DNA of 64,000 nt, taken from Gammaproteobacteria bacterium (GTDB lineage Bacteria; Pseudomonadota; Gammaproteobacteria; Pseudomonadales; Pseudohongiellaceae). Positions 36,089-44,513 of the stretch are shown piece by piece. The stretch covers positions 56,297 through 120,296 of the forward strand of contig JABJIC010000032.1 of NCBI GenBank assembly GCA_018661465.1, written 5' to 3'. Position numbers and translations under genes: made by a program. Below the pieces are notes generated by a model. That model saw only the letters and a program-made list of their open reading frames with translations, did not search any database and had not been told where the DNA came from. The stretch's first letter is position 1; each line of letters opens with the position of its first letter.

Positions 36089-37027
36089 ATGACTATCCCT
36101 GACAAGCGAGATGGATTACTTTATTTTTTCGGGTCTATTTTCGCGGCATTTGCGTCATATCGCATGCATATTGAGCTCATCGATGTTGGGGTTTTTCCAA
36201 TCTTCGAGGCGCTCATCGATTTACATGGGCGTGCACCTGATCAATACCGTGTGTTGCCTTATTTGCTGATAGAGTTTATTAGAAATATTTTGGAATTATT
36301 TAGTAGTGTAGAGCTATCGCCGAAGTATCCGATCATAATCTTCGACGCACTGTTTTTATTTCTGTCGAGTGTGTTGCTAGCAGGAATGTTTAGCCGCTTA
36401 CGTATCAGGTTGATTCTGATTTTCTTACTACTTACCTATCCGTTCATGATGTTTGATGGCTATCGACCTATTAGTTCATTCATCCTCTTTCTTTCCAGTC
36501 TCACCATGCTACTTTGCCAGCAGCATACTCTGCCCATGAGGAAGCTCGCTTTCTTTCTGCTATTGCTGACATTTAGTTTTACTCGCGCCGATGTAGCACT
36601 GGTATTGGCCGTAATTTCTTTTGCCTACGTCTCTTTCAATAATCTGGAAAAAGGTCTGATAGTAGTCATTCCAATAGGTATTCAGCTCTTGCTAAGTCGT
36701 GTGCTGTTTCCGGAGGCAGAATATTTCAGTTCTGTAGTCATGATCATGGACAATTTAGGCGGTCGTTTCCTTATTGGGTCTCCCTTGAGCTATCTCATTA
36801 TCGGATTGCTTATTTGTTTTTGGTCTGAAGTCGCCGGCTTCGTCAGCTCTGCCTGGAGACAGAGGAAGCAAGCTCTAATTCCTTTACTAAGCTACTGTGT
36901 TCTGCTGTTTATAATAGCTAGACCAAATGAAACCAGGCTGTTCCTTCCTTTGCTTCCTGCAGTCCTGCTTCTACTTGGTGATCAGCAGGCATCTGAAAAG
37001 CAAGAGGCAGCAGGGGAGACAATGTAG
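36089..37027 (+). CDS. Polytopic membrane protein of unknown function
   Basis: Not recognised. It is 312 aa with about eight hydrophobic segments. An early conserved-looking HGRAPDQYRVLPYLLIEFI lies in a loop after the first segment; a similar YRVLP motif occurs in some GT-C-like membrane proteins, but no catalytic motif can be assigned. It starts six bases after the GNAT gene and its stop abuts the next GTG, so it is embedded in the nitrile hydratase operon. A transport role is only a guess. Confidence 0.7.
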   Translation: MTIPDKRDGLLYFFGSIFAAFASYRMHIELIDVGVFPIFEALIDLHGRAPDQYRVLPYLLIEFIRNILELFSSVELSPKYPIIIFDALFLFLSSVLLAGMFSRLRIRLILIFLLLTYPFMMFDGYRPISSFILFLSSLTMLLCQQHTLPMRKLAFFLLLLTFSFTRADVALVLAVISFAYVSFNNLEKGLIVVIPIGIQLLLSRVLFPEAEYFSSVVMIMDNLGGRFLIGSPLSYLIIGLLICFWSEVAGFVSSAWRQRKQALIPLLSYCVLLFIIARPNETRLFLPLLPAVLLLLGDQQASEKQEAAGETM

Positions 37028-37714
37028 GTGGTTAAATTCGACTCGATCAGAGAGCGGGCAGAACAGCGTAAGGGCGGGGCAAAGGCGCTAGCTAAACTCC
37101 TGCCAAAGGTTTCGACGAAGAAAGCTCTTCAGAATCTCGGTGACGACCGTTACCTGGCGATGATGACTAAATGCATTAATCAGGCGGGGTTCAGTTGGAA
37201 GGTAATCGAGAATAAGTGGCCCGAGTTTGAGGAAGCCTTTTTTGCTTTCGATCCCATCAAGCTAGGCTATCTTTCTCCGGAACAATGGGAAGCCTATGCC
37301 AGTGATAGACGGGTGGTTCGCAATTGGCAGAAAATAAAAGCCCTCCAGGAAAACGTTTTCTTTGTACAGGAAGAGGCGCGAAATCACGGCAGTTTTGCCA
37401 AGTTTATTGCCCAGTGGCCAGAGAGTGATCAAATAGGCCTGATGGCTTATCTAAAGAAGAATGGCTCGCGACTCGGAGGGCAGAGTGCTTTGTGGTTTTT
37501 GCGACGCGTAGGCAAGGATTGTTTCGTTCTGTCACGGGACGTGGTGACTACATTGAAGGCTTCAGGATTGGATATTGCTGAGAAGCCCAGCAGTAAAAGG
37601 GATCTTATCAAGGTGCAGGATCAGTTCAATGCCTGGCATGATGAAACTGGTTTGCCCCTAAGTCATCTAAGTAGAATTGCCGCCTGTTCCGTAGGCGAAA
37701 ACTATCTAACTTAG
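37028..37714 (+). CDS. DNA-3-methyladenine glycosylase I-like protein
   Basis: This is a helix-hairpin-helix glycosylase of the Tag family (PF03352-like), which removes 3-methyladenine. Family features are the YLAMMTKCINQAGFSWKVIENKWPEFEEAFFAFD block, VRNWQKIKALQEN and the GGQSALWFLRRVGKD segment. It is 228 aa, against about 190 for E. coli Tag. The N-terminal Cys/His zinc motif of Tag (RCxW ... YHDxEWG) is absent, so activity may differ. The GTG start directly abuts the previous stop. An intrinsic terminator follows two bases after the stop. Confidence 0.82.
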   Translation: MVKFDSIRERAEQRKGGAKALAKLLPKVSTKKALQNLGDDRYLAMMTKCINQAGFSWKVIENKWPEFEEAFFAFDPIKLGYLSPEQWEAYASDRRVVRNWQKIKALQENVFFVQEEARNHGSFAKFIAQWPESDQIGLMAYLKKNGSRLGGQSALWFLRRVGKDCFVLSRDVVTTLKASGLDIAEKPSSKRDLIKVQDQFNAWHDETGLPLSHLSRIAACSVGENYLT

Positions 37715-37715
37715 T

Positions 37716-37735
37716 ACTAGCTCATGCTAGTTTTT
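37716..37735 (+). terminator. Intrinsic terminator of the nitrile hydratase operon
   Basis: ACTAGC-tcat-GCTAGT forms a 6-bp stem with a tetraloop, followed by TTTT. It begins two bases after the stop codon of the glycosylase gene. Confidence 0.75.
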
Positions 37736-37789
37736 CTTTCACTCCAGAGGCCGATTTCCAGAGCTAGGCCTAACCCTGTGTTCCTCATC

Positions 37790-37817
37790 CGTGTGATAAT
37801 TGGAGGATGATCACACG
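37790..37817 (+). promoter_or_regulatory. Hairpin presenting the Shine-Dalgarno and start codon of the multicopper oxidase
   Basis: CGTGTGAT (37790-37797) is a perfect complement of ATCACACG (37810-37817). The 12-base loop is AATTGGAGGATG, so both the GGAGG and the ATG at 37807 lie in the loop. The GGAGG abuts the ATG with no spacer, which is unusual. Confidence 0.6.
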
Positions 37818-39354
37818 ACGCAAAACACTCAAAGGCTTGGGTATAACTTCTTTGGCAGCAAGCCTGCCATCCATAGCATTTTCTCAATCGAATACCACTA
37901 CTTCTGATCAACTCAATCCCTTAAAAATCCCTGTGGAATTAAGAGGAGAGTTGAATGCTGATTTGAATACGCCAGTACGGCAATTTCAACTCACTCTACA
38001 AAGTGGAAGCACTTCTTTCTTTCCAAATGTCCAAACCGCAACTATGGGGATTAATGGCAGCTATCTTGGCCCCACTATGCGCTTCAGGCGCGGAGAAGAA
38101 GTAGCGCTCCAAGTTCAAAACCAATTGAATGAGCCATCAACTCTTCACTGGCACGGGTTTCATCTTCCGCCAAGCGCCGACGGCGGCCCCCATCAACCTA
38201 TAGAAGCAGGGCAGACCTGGAACACTGGATTCGAAGTGGTGCAATACGCTGGGACTTTTTGGTATCACTCCCACATGCTGCACACCTCCGGTGAGCAAGT
38301 GTATCGAGGGCTAGCTGGTCTGATTCTCATTGACGATAATGAGCAGGAAGTTGAACTTCCTTCGGACTATGGTGTGGATGATATTCCACTGGTAGTTCAG
38401 GATCGTCGGTTTGATGATGATGGTTCGTTGCTTTACATGAACCGTTATGAAGACTTGGTAATGGGCATGCATGGCGAAACAATTTTAGTGAATGGTACTC
38501 GCAATGCATTTTTCGAAGCCGAAACTCGAAAATTGCGATTGCGATTGTTGAATGCCTCCAACGCCAGAACTTTTACCTTCGCTTTTAGTGATGATCGGGA
38601 ATTTCATCAGATTGCCAGTGATGGTGGTTTGCTTGGGCGCCCAGTAGCAATGACTCGCCTGGAACTTGCACCTGCTGAACGAGGGGAGATAATCCTGGAG
38701 CTAGCCCCTGGGGAAGAAGTCAAATTACTTAGTCTGGGCAAGCCTAATAATTTCCCGGAATTTGATGGCGCGATGAGCGAGATAATGCGCAAATTAAATA
38801 CCCAGAGCTTCGACATACTCCAGATAAGAGCGCAGCCTGAATTAAGAGACAGTCCCGAAATTCCGGAGCAGTTCAACTCTATCTATAGGCTTCCGGAAGC
38901 TGCCTCCACTAATACCAGGCAATTTCTTCTGTCCATGGGTTCTGGAATGCGTAGTGGAGAAGATCGAGGGCCGGGTAGGGGAACCCGTAACGGGAATGGC
39001 GGTGGTTATGGCGGCGGTCAATTTTCTATTAACGGCCGCCTGATGAATATGAATTTCGTTAATGAGCGTATCGAGCTTAATACCACAGAGATTTGGGAAG
39101 TGAGGAACAATTCACCGATGATGCACCCCTTTCATGTTCATAACGGACAATTTCAGATACTGGACCGGGACGGTGTTGCCCCTGCGGCGAATGAAATGGG
39201 TTGGAAAGATACGGTAAAAGTGGAATCCGGTGAACTTGTGCGCATCATCATGCGCTTTACTGATTTCACCGATGAAGAAAATGCCTATATGTATCACTGC
39301 CATATTCTCGAACACGAAGACCGTGGAATGATGGGGCAGTTTTTGGTGGTGTAA
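37807..39354 (+). CDS. Multicopper oxidase (Tat-exported)
   Basis: This is a three-cupredoxin oxidase, 515 aa. A Tat signal is at the N terminus (TRRKTLKGLGITSLAA). The copper ligands are all present: HWHGFH, FWYHSHMLHT, HPFHVH and YHCHILEHEDRGMM, whose Cys and Met mark the type 1 site. The DGGPHQPIEAGQTW segment and overall size recall CueO/SufI-like and CopA-like oxidases. A Gly-rich insert (RGTRNGNGGGYGGG) lies near residue 395. Likely roles are periplasmic copper or phenolic oxidation. The start codon sits in a hairpin loop. Confidence 0.92.
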   Translation: MITRRKTLKGLGITSLAASLPSIAFSQSNTTTSDQLNPLKIPVELRGELNADLNTPVRQFQLTLQSGSTSFFPNVQTATMGINGSYLGPTMRFRRGEEVALQVQNQLNEPSTLHWHGFHLPPSADGGPHQPIEAGQTWNTGFEVVQYAGTFWYHSHMLHTSGEQVYRGLAGLILIDDNEQEVELPSDYGVDDIPLVVQDRRFDDDGSLLYMNRYEDLVMGMHGETILVNGTRNAFFEAETRKLRLRLLNASNARTFTFAFSDDREFHQIASDGGLLGRPVAMTRLELAPAERGEIILELAPGEEVKLLSLGKPNNFPEFDGAMSEIMRKLNTQSFDILQIRAQPELRDSPEIPEQFNSIYRLPEAASTNTRQFLLSMGSGMRSGEDRGPGRGTRNGNGGGYGGGQFSINGRLMNMNFVNERIELNTTEIWEVRNNSPMMHPFHVHNGQFQILDRDGVAPAANEMGWKDTVKVESGELVRIIMRFTDFTDEENAYMYHCHILEHEDRGMMGQFLVV

Positions 39355-39401
39355 AGTCCTGCGCGACTTTGCGACATCTCTTTTTATTCGGAAAGTAAGT
39401 C

Positions 39402-39845
39402 ATGAATATCAACGAACCACAAAATGAAGTCCCTGCTGATGAAAACTATGGTTTTCAGGACACGTCCTACAAAGCAGCCGGTGAAATTGAGGGCATTCAG
39501 AAACTGGTAAAATCTTTCTATCAGTTTATGGACTCCCTACCGGAAGCGAAAGTCGTGCGAGCCATGCATGCAGATGATTTGTCACTTATCGATGACAAGC
39601 TTACTCACTTCCTGTGTTATTGGTCAGGAGGCCCGAGGAGTTTTGTAGAAAAATATGGCCCGGTGAATATCCCCCGTGCCCATATGCATCTGAAAGTGGG
39701 AGAGAAAGAAAGGGACGCATGGTTGCTGTGTATGGAGAAGGCAATAGAGCTTCAAACCTATAAACCCTCGTTTAAAAAATACCTGCTCGAACAGCTAGCC
39801 AACCCAGCCGAACGTATTCGACTGACAAGCCTGAATCCTGATTGA
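39402..39845 (+). CDS. Group II truncated hemoglobin
   Basis: This is a small globin of the trHbO class, 147 aa. The B/CD region has SFYQFMDSLPEAKVVRAMH, followed by KLTHFLCYWSGGPRSFVEKYG. The proximal His is in PRAHMHLKVGEKERDAWL, where the Trp corresponds to WG8 of group II globins. A GGAAAG site precedes the ATG. These proteins bind O2 and NO and often have detoxification or redox roles. It lies 47 bases after the multicopper oxidase, possibly cotranscribed. Confidence 0.92.
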   Translation: MNINEPQNEVPADENYGFQDTSYKAAGEIEGIQKLVKSFYQFMDSLPEAKVVRAMHADDLSLIDDKLTHFLCYWSGGPRSFVEKYGPVNIPRAHMHLKVGEKERDAWLLCMEKAIELQTYKPSFKKYLLEQLANPAERIRLTSLNPD

Positions 39846-39902
39846 TAGACTGGTTTCGAAAAGAACACCTTTAGGGTTACGCTAAGGATCAATATTAAAA
39901 GT

Positions 39903-40415
39903 ATGGGTAGAGTTTTAATCAGACAACTAGCTAAAGACGATTGGGAGCTTTATAAAAATCTACGTCTGCGTTCCTTGCAGGAATCACCGGAAGCATTTGG
40001 CTCAACTTATGAGCGGGAAAGTGAATTTACCGATGAGCGTTGGCGTGACCGCGTCGATGCGAATGGTGGAGTTCATCAGACGCTGCCACTAGTAGCAGAA
40101 ATTGATGAGCAAGCAATCGGAATTGCAAGTGGAGTAGTTCATTTCGCTGGCGATAATTCTGCTTACGTTTATCAAATGTGGGTTGCGCCAGAAAGCAGAG
40201 GGCAGGGAGCGGCGAGACTGCTCTTAGACAGAATTATTTCCTGGGCTAGTTTAGTGGGCGTAGATAATCTTAATCTTGGAGTTAATCTATCCAATTCCGA
40301 GGCAATAAAACTCTATCAGTCTGCGGGTTTTACATTTTTTGGTGAGCAGGAACCTATGCGGCCTGATTCCAGTTCTCTAACACAAAGCATGACGCATCAA
40401 TTGAGTACCGGCTGA
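39903..40415 (+). CDS. GNAT family N-acetyltransferase
   Basis: This is a 170-aa acetyltransferase. The core is AYVYQMWVAPESRGQGAARLLLDRII with the acetyl-CoA loop RGQGA, then NLGVNLSNSEAIKLYQSAGF, the usual motif B. The ATG at 39903 has only a distant AAGGA. The substrate is unknown. It is convergent with the Lrp-type regulator. Confidence 0.9.
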   Translation: MGRVLIRQLAKDDWELYKNLRLRSLQESPEAFGSTYERESEFTDERWRDRVDANGGVHQTLPLVAEIDEQAIGIASGVVHFAGDNSAYVYQMWVAPESRGQGAARLLLDRIISWASLVGVDNLNLGVNLSNSEAIKLYQSAGFTFFGEQEPMRPDSSSLTQSMTHQLSTG

Positions 40416-40428
40416 GCTGTTCCGATTC

Positions 40429-40854
40429 CTAACGCCGTATTTTTGTCTCTAAAATAACCGAAGAATTTGTTCTCACTACCCCTGGCATGTCAGCGATGCG
40501 ATCCAGTAATTGATTGAGCTCCAGAGGCGAACTTGCGCGCACCATCGCGATCATGTCGTAGTCACCACTTATGGCGAATAGAGAAGTAAGCTGGGTAAGC
40601 TTTCCCAATGCAACAAAAGTCTGCCCGCTTAACTTCTGAGTAGCTTCTATTAATACATGGGCCATCAGGCTGTTCTTTTCATACTCATCATGAAGCTTCA
40701 CCGTATAGCCTTCGATGATGTTCTGACTTTCGAGTCGCTTTAGCCGGCTCTGAATTGTAGAGCGGGAAACCCCTAATCGCCTGGCTAGTTCGGTAGTAGC
40801 TGTTCGTGCATTGTCTTGCAGCAATGCCAGCAGTTTTTGGTCCAAATTGTCCAT
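40429..40854 (-). CDS. Lrp/AsnC family transcriptional regulator
   Basis: An N-terminal winged helix (LDQKLLALLQDNARTATTELARRLGVSRSTIQSRLKRLE) precedes a RAM ligand-binding domain (VALGKLTQLTSLFAISGDYDMIAMVRA). The start at 40854 (MDNLDQKL) matches family N termini; an ATG at 40896 would add an implausible hydrophobic leader. It is 141 aa. It is divergent from the lysine dehydrogenase/ALDH7 pair, so it probably responds to lysine or a product and controls those genes (inference). Confidence 0.92.
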   Translation of the reverse strand: MDNLDQKLLALLQDNARTATTELARRLGVSRSTIQSRLKRLESQNIIEGYTVKLHDEYEKNSLMAHVLIEATQKLSGQTFVALGKLTQLTSLFAISGDYDMIAMVRASSPLELNQLLDRIADMPGVVRTNSSVILETKIRR

Positions 40855-40983
40855 ATTGCTCACCAGTGTCATCAAAATGATGAATATCAGCATCAATTTG
40901 TTAATTATAGACCTACATTCTGACAGCGCAAGAGGCGATCCTTTGTTTATGAGTTAAGACTTAAACAGGTCAGGAGATGCATT

Positions 40984-42081
40984 ATGAAGAATATAGCTGT
41001 AGTAGGCGCAGGAAAAATCGGCGAAATGATAGTTGAGCTACTGGGAAGTACGGGTGACTATCAGGTGACTCTGTTGGATGGGAATGCTGCGCAACTTGAG
41101 AGATTCAAGCCGAGCGATCGTTTGCAGACTCGCCAGTTAGACGTCAGCGATATCCCGGCACTAACGGAAGTGTTGAAGGGACATTTTGCAGTTCTCAGTG
41201 CCACGCCATTCTATTTGACCGAAGCTATCGCCACCGCTGCGAAAGAGGCAAAGGTACACTATCTTGATTTGACCGAAGACGTTGCCAGCACCGAGCGAGT
41301 TAAAGCACTGGCTAAAGGTGCGGAGACGGCATTCATTCCGCAATGTGGGTTAGCGCCAGGTTTTATTTCAATCGTCGCCAATCACATCGCCGCTAAATTC
41401 GATGAACTGCAAAGCATTCGAATGCGCGTCGGTGCTCTGCCGCAGTATCCCAGTAATTCACTGAACTACAATCTCACCTGGAGTACAGACGGCGTCATCA
41501 ACGAATACATCGAACCCTGTGTTGCCATTTCAGGCGGTGAACTAACACAGGTGCCGGCCATGGAACAGCTTGAACATTTTTCTCTGGATGGTGTGCGCTA
41601 TGAGGCTTTCAATACTTCCGGTGGCCTGGGCACTCTGGCTGAAACTCTTGCTGGGAAAGTAGACAACCTCAGTTACCAGACTATTCGCTATCCCGGTCAT
41701 TGCGAGATTATGAAGACTCTTCTCAATGACTTGCAACTGGCCAACCGTCGTGACGTATTGAAGGACGTGTTGGAAAATGCCGTGCCTGCAACTATGCAGG
41801 ATGTTGTTCTGATCTTCGTTACAGTCAGCGGCAAGAAAGATGGGGAGCTTCTGCAAGAGAGCTATGCCAACAAAGTTTATGCTCAGGAGATTAACGGCAA
41901 ACTTCATAGCGCCATCCAGTTAACTACAGCAGGAAGTATCTGTGCGGTGTTGGATCTTCTCGCTAACAATCAAATTCCACAAAAGGGTTTTGTGAAGCAG
42001 GAAAGTATTTCCCTGCCTCAATTTCTCGAGAATAGATTCGGCGCCTATTACGATCTGCAAGCATTGAGTCAGGCTGCTTGA
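40984..42081 (+). CDS. Saccharopine dehydrogenase family / L-lysine 6-dehydrogenase-like
   Basis: The N-terminal NAD(P) Rossmann motif is VVGAGKIGEMIVELL, and CGLAPGFISIVANHIA with the following YNLTWSTDGVINEYIEP is typical of saccharopine and lysine dehydrogenases. It is 365 aa, the length of stand-alone lysine 6-dehydrogenases. The ALDH7 gene 36 bases downstream would oxidise the aminoadipate semialdehyde that either lysine 6-dehydrogenase or saccharopine dehydrogenase makes. No lysine-ketoglutarate reductase domain is seen nearby, which favours direct lysine deamination. AGGAG lies eight bases before the ATG. Confidence 0.87.
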   Translation: MKNIAVVGAGKIGEMIVELLGSTGDYQVTLLDGNAAQLERFKPSDRLQTRQLDVSDIPALTEVLKGHFAVLSATPFYLTEAIATAAKEAKVHYLDLTEDVASTERVKALAKGAETAFIPQCGLAPGFISIVANHIAAKFDELQSIRMRVGALPQYPSNSLNYNLTWSTDGVINEYIEPCVAISGGELTQVPAMEQLEHFSLDGVRYEAFNTSGGLGTLAETLAGKVDNLSYQTIRYPGHCEIMKTLLNDLQLANRRDVLKDVLENAVPATMQDVVLIFVTVSGKKDGELLQESYANKVYAQEINGKLHSAIQLTTAGSICAVLDLLANNQIPQKGFVKQESISLPQFLENRFGAYYDLQALSQAA

Positions 42082-42117
42082 GTATAAAATCCTAACAAAC
42101 CTAAACGGAAAGAAGTC

Positions 42118-43632
42118 ATGCAAGTACAAAACTCATTCAAGGCAATAGCAAAAGAACTTGGGCTAAGCGATGCTGAGCTGAGTGGAGGAGATCTCCCGGT
42201 CAAGTCCCCAATTGATGGCAGCGAGCTGGGCAGAGTAAATAGTCAAAGTGCTAAGCAAGCAAGAGAGCAGGTCGCGCTTAGCGTTGAGGCATTCAATCAA
42301 TGGAAGCAAGTACCGGCACCGCGACGTGGTGAATTGGTTCGTCTGTTTGGAGAGGAGTTACGCAAGAATAAACAAGCTCTCGGAGAGTTGGTTACCCTCG
42401 ATTGTGGCAAGATTTATCAGGAAGGACTTGGCGAAGTGCAGGAGATGATCGATATCTGTGATTTCGCCGTAGGTCTCTCCCGCCAGCTATACGGTTTGAC
42501 CATCGCCTCCGAACGCCCAGGGCATCAGATGCGTGAGACCTGGCATCCAATGGGACCTCTTCTGGTAATCAGCGCATTCAATTTTCCGGTTGCCGTGTGG
42601 GCCTGGAATACTGCTCTGGCATTGGTTTGCGGAGACAGCGTAATTTGGAAGCCATCGGAGAAGACGCCGCTCACTGCTATGGCCTGTCAGAAACTTATGG
42701 AAAGAGCGATTAAAAAATTCGGTGAAGACGCGCCTGCCAATCTTTGCCAGCTAGTCATCGGTGAGAGGGATGTGGGAGAAGCTCTGGTGGAAGATAGGCG
42801 AATTCCTCTGGTCAGCGCAACTGGAAGCTGCGCCATGGGACGCCAAGTGGCTCCTCGTGTTGCAGAGAGGTTTGGCAGAAGCATCCTCGAACTTGGAGGC
42901 AACAATGCCATTATCGTGGCTCCTTCCGCGGATTTGGACATGGCGGTTCGCGCGATTCTTTTCGGTGCGGTGGGCACTGCTGGTCAACGCTGCACGAGTA
43001 CCAGACGCTTGTTTATTCATGAAGATGTCTATGATGGTCTATTAACGTCCCTTAAGGCTGCCTATGGAAAAATCAGAGTAGGTGATCCTCTGGATTCTGG
43101 CACTCTGGTTGGCCCTCTAATCGACCAGGCAGCATTCGATCAAATGACACTGGCTCTTGGGCGCGCCAAAAAAGAAGGTGGGAGGATCGAAGGTGGTGAG
43201 CGTCTTTCAATTGGTGACAATGAGCAATCTTTCTATGTTCAACCTGCCATTGTGGAGATCGAAGGTTTGGACAGTAATGTTCAGGAAGAGACTTTTGCCC
43301 CATTGCTCTATGTATTCAAGTATCGAGATCTCGACAACGCGATTCACCGGCAAAATGATGTCCCCCAGGGGCTGTCTTCGGCTATCTTCACCACAGATAT
43401 AAGAGAAGCCGAATACTTCATATCCGCCAGAGGAAGCGATTGTGGATTGGCGAATGTGAATATCGGTACCAGTGGTGCTGAGATTGGCGGAGCCTTTGGT
43501 GGCGAGAAGGAGACCGGAGGCGGCAGGGAATCAGGTTCTGATGCCTGGCGCGGGTATATGCGCAGACAAACGAGTACGGTGAATTACTCAACTGAATTGC
43601 CTTTGGCACAGGGAATTGAATTCGAATTGTAA
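42118..43632 (+). CDS. amaB: Aminoadipate semialdehyde / piperideine-6-carboxylate dehydrogenase (ALDH7)
   Basis: This is an antiquitin-type aldehyde dehydrogenase, 504 aa. Seen are ISAFNFPVAVWAWNTALAL, VIWKPSEKTPLTA, the general base in LELGGNNAI and catalytic Cys in GTAGQRCTSTRRL. GGAFGGEKETGGGRESGSDAW at the C terminus is specific to ALDH7. It converts aminoadipate semialdehyde (cyclised as piperideine-6-carboxylate) to 2-aminoadipate in lysine breakdown. It is in one operon with the lysine dehydrogenase. Confidence 0.92.
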   Translation: MQVQNSFKAIAKELGLSDAELSGGDLPVKSPIDGSELGRVNSQSAKQAREQVALSVEAFNQWKQVPAPRRGELVRLFGEELRKNKQALGELVTLDCGKIYQEGLGEVQEMIDICDFAVGLSRQLYGLTIASERPGHQMRETWHPMGPLLVISAFNFPVAVWAWNTALALVCGDSVIWKPSEKTPLTAMACQKLMERAIKKFGEDAPANLCQLVIGERDVGEALVEDRRIPLVSATGSCAMGRQVAPRVAERFGRSILELGGNNAIIVAPSADLDMAVRAILFGAVGTAGQRCTSTRRLFIHEDVYDGLLTSLKAAYGKIRVGDPLDSGTLVGPLIDQAAFDQMTLALGRAKKEGGRIEGGERLSIGDNEQSFYVQPAIVEIEGLDSNVQEETFAPLLYVFKYRDLDNAIHRQNDVPQGLSSAIFTTDIREAEYFISARGSDCGLANVNIGTSGAEIGGAFGGEKETGGGRESGSDAWRGYMRRQTSTVNYSTELPLAQGIEFEL

Positions 43633-43745
43633 TTGTCTTTGTGAACCAAGCCGCGTATTCACTGTCTAATTTTTGGTATGTTTGAGCCGATAGTTTGGAC
43701 AAGTGATACTACGAGAGTTGCCACAAATTAGTTGGAGATAACTTC

Positions 43746-44402
43746 ATGAGATTAAGCCCTGCCTTTAAAACTTCCTTAGTGATTGTTCTGACTCTACTGG
43801 TTCAGAGCTGCACCACAATTAATCCATATACTGGTCAGCAACAAACCAGTCGTGCTGTTCAATATGGTGCCATTGGAGCAGTGGTGTGTGGTTTGATTGG
43901 TGCGAGTGAGAGTGGTCAACGAGCCCGTAACGCGGCTGCCGGTTGTGGTGCAATCGGAGCAGGTGTAGGAGCCTACATGGATGTGCAGGAAGCGGAGCTG
44001 CGTGAGGAATTACAAGGAACCGGTGTACAGGTGATTAGAGACGGTGACCGATTGGATCTCATAATGCCGGGCAATGTAACCTTCGACAGTAATGAATACA
44101 CTATCCGCTCAGAGTTTTATCCAGTGCTGGATTCAGTATCCACTATTCTTTACAAATACACTGATACCCAACTACAGATAAATGGACACACTGACTCAAC
44201 CGGCGCCCTCGACTTCAACTATTCTCTATCTGATCGCAGAGCCTCCAGCGTCGCCAGCTATCTTAGTTCGAGAGGCGTGGATCAAAGCAGAGTCTTCACC
44301 CGAGGCCTTGGCCCGGATCAGCCTATTGCCAATAATGATACTCCTTCAGGGCGGGCTTCAAATCGCCGCGTTGAATTGCAGATTGTTGCGGTGCAGTCTT
44401 GA
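43746..44402 (+). CDS. OmpA family lipoprotein (YiaD-like)
   Basis: The signal peptide ends LLVQSC, a lipobox with Cys near residue 19-20. A glycine-zipper segment (GAIGAVVCGLIGA ... GCGAIGAGVGAYMD) follows, then the peptidoglycan-binding OmpA domain from about residue 115: NVTFDSNEYTI, INGHTDSTGALDFNYSLSDRRA and GRASNRRVELQI. It is 218 aa. It probably tethers the outer membrane to the wall. GGAGA lies before the ATG. Confidence 0.92.
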   Translation: MRLSPAFKTSLVIVLTLLVQSCTTINPYTGQQQTSRAVQYGAIGAVVCGLIGASESGQRARNAAAGCGAIGAGVGAYMDVQEAELREELQGTGVQVIRDGDRLDLIMPGNVTFDSNEYTIRSEFYPVLDSVSTILYKYTDTQLQINGHTDSTGALDFNYSLSDRRASSVASYLSSRGVDQSRVFTRGLGPDQPIANNDTPSGRASNRRVELQIVAVQS

Positions 44403-44513
44403 TAAGAACTTAGCGTCGGTAGTCTGTAGTTCAGAACATCGCTCGTCTTTTCATTTGCAGTAAATTCTCTGTTTCCTCTATAGTGGGTAAAAGCCCATCT
44501 TTGGAGGAAAACC

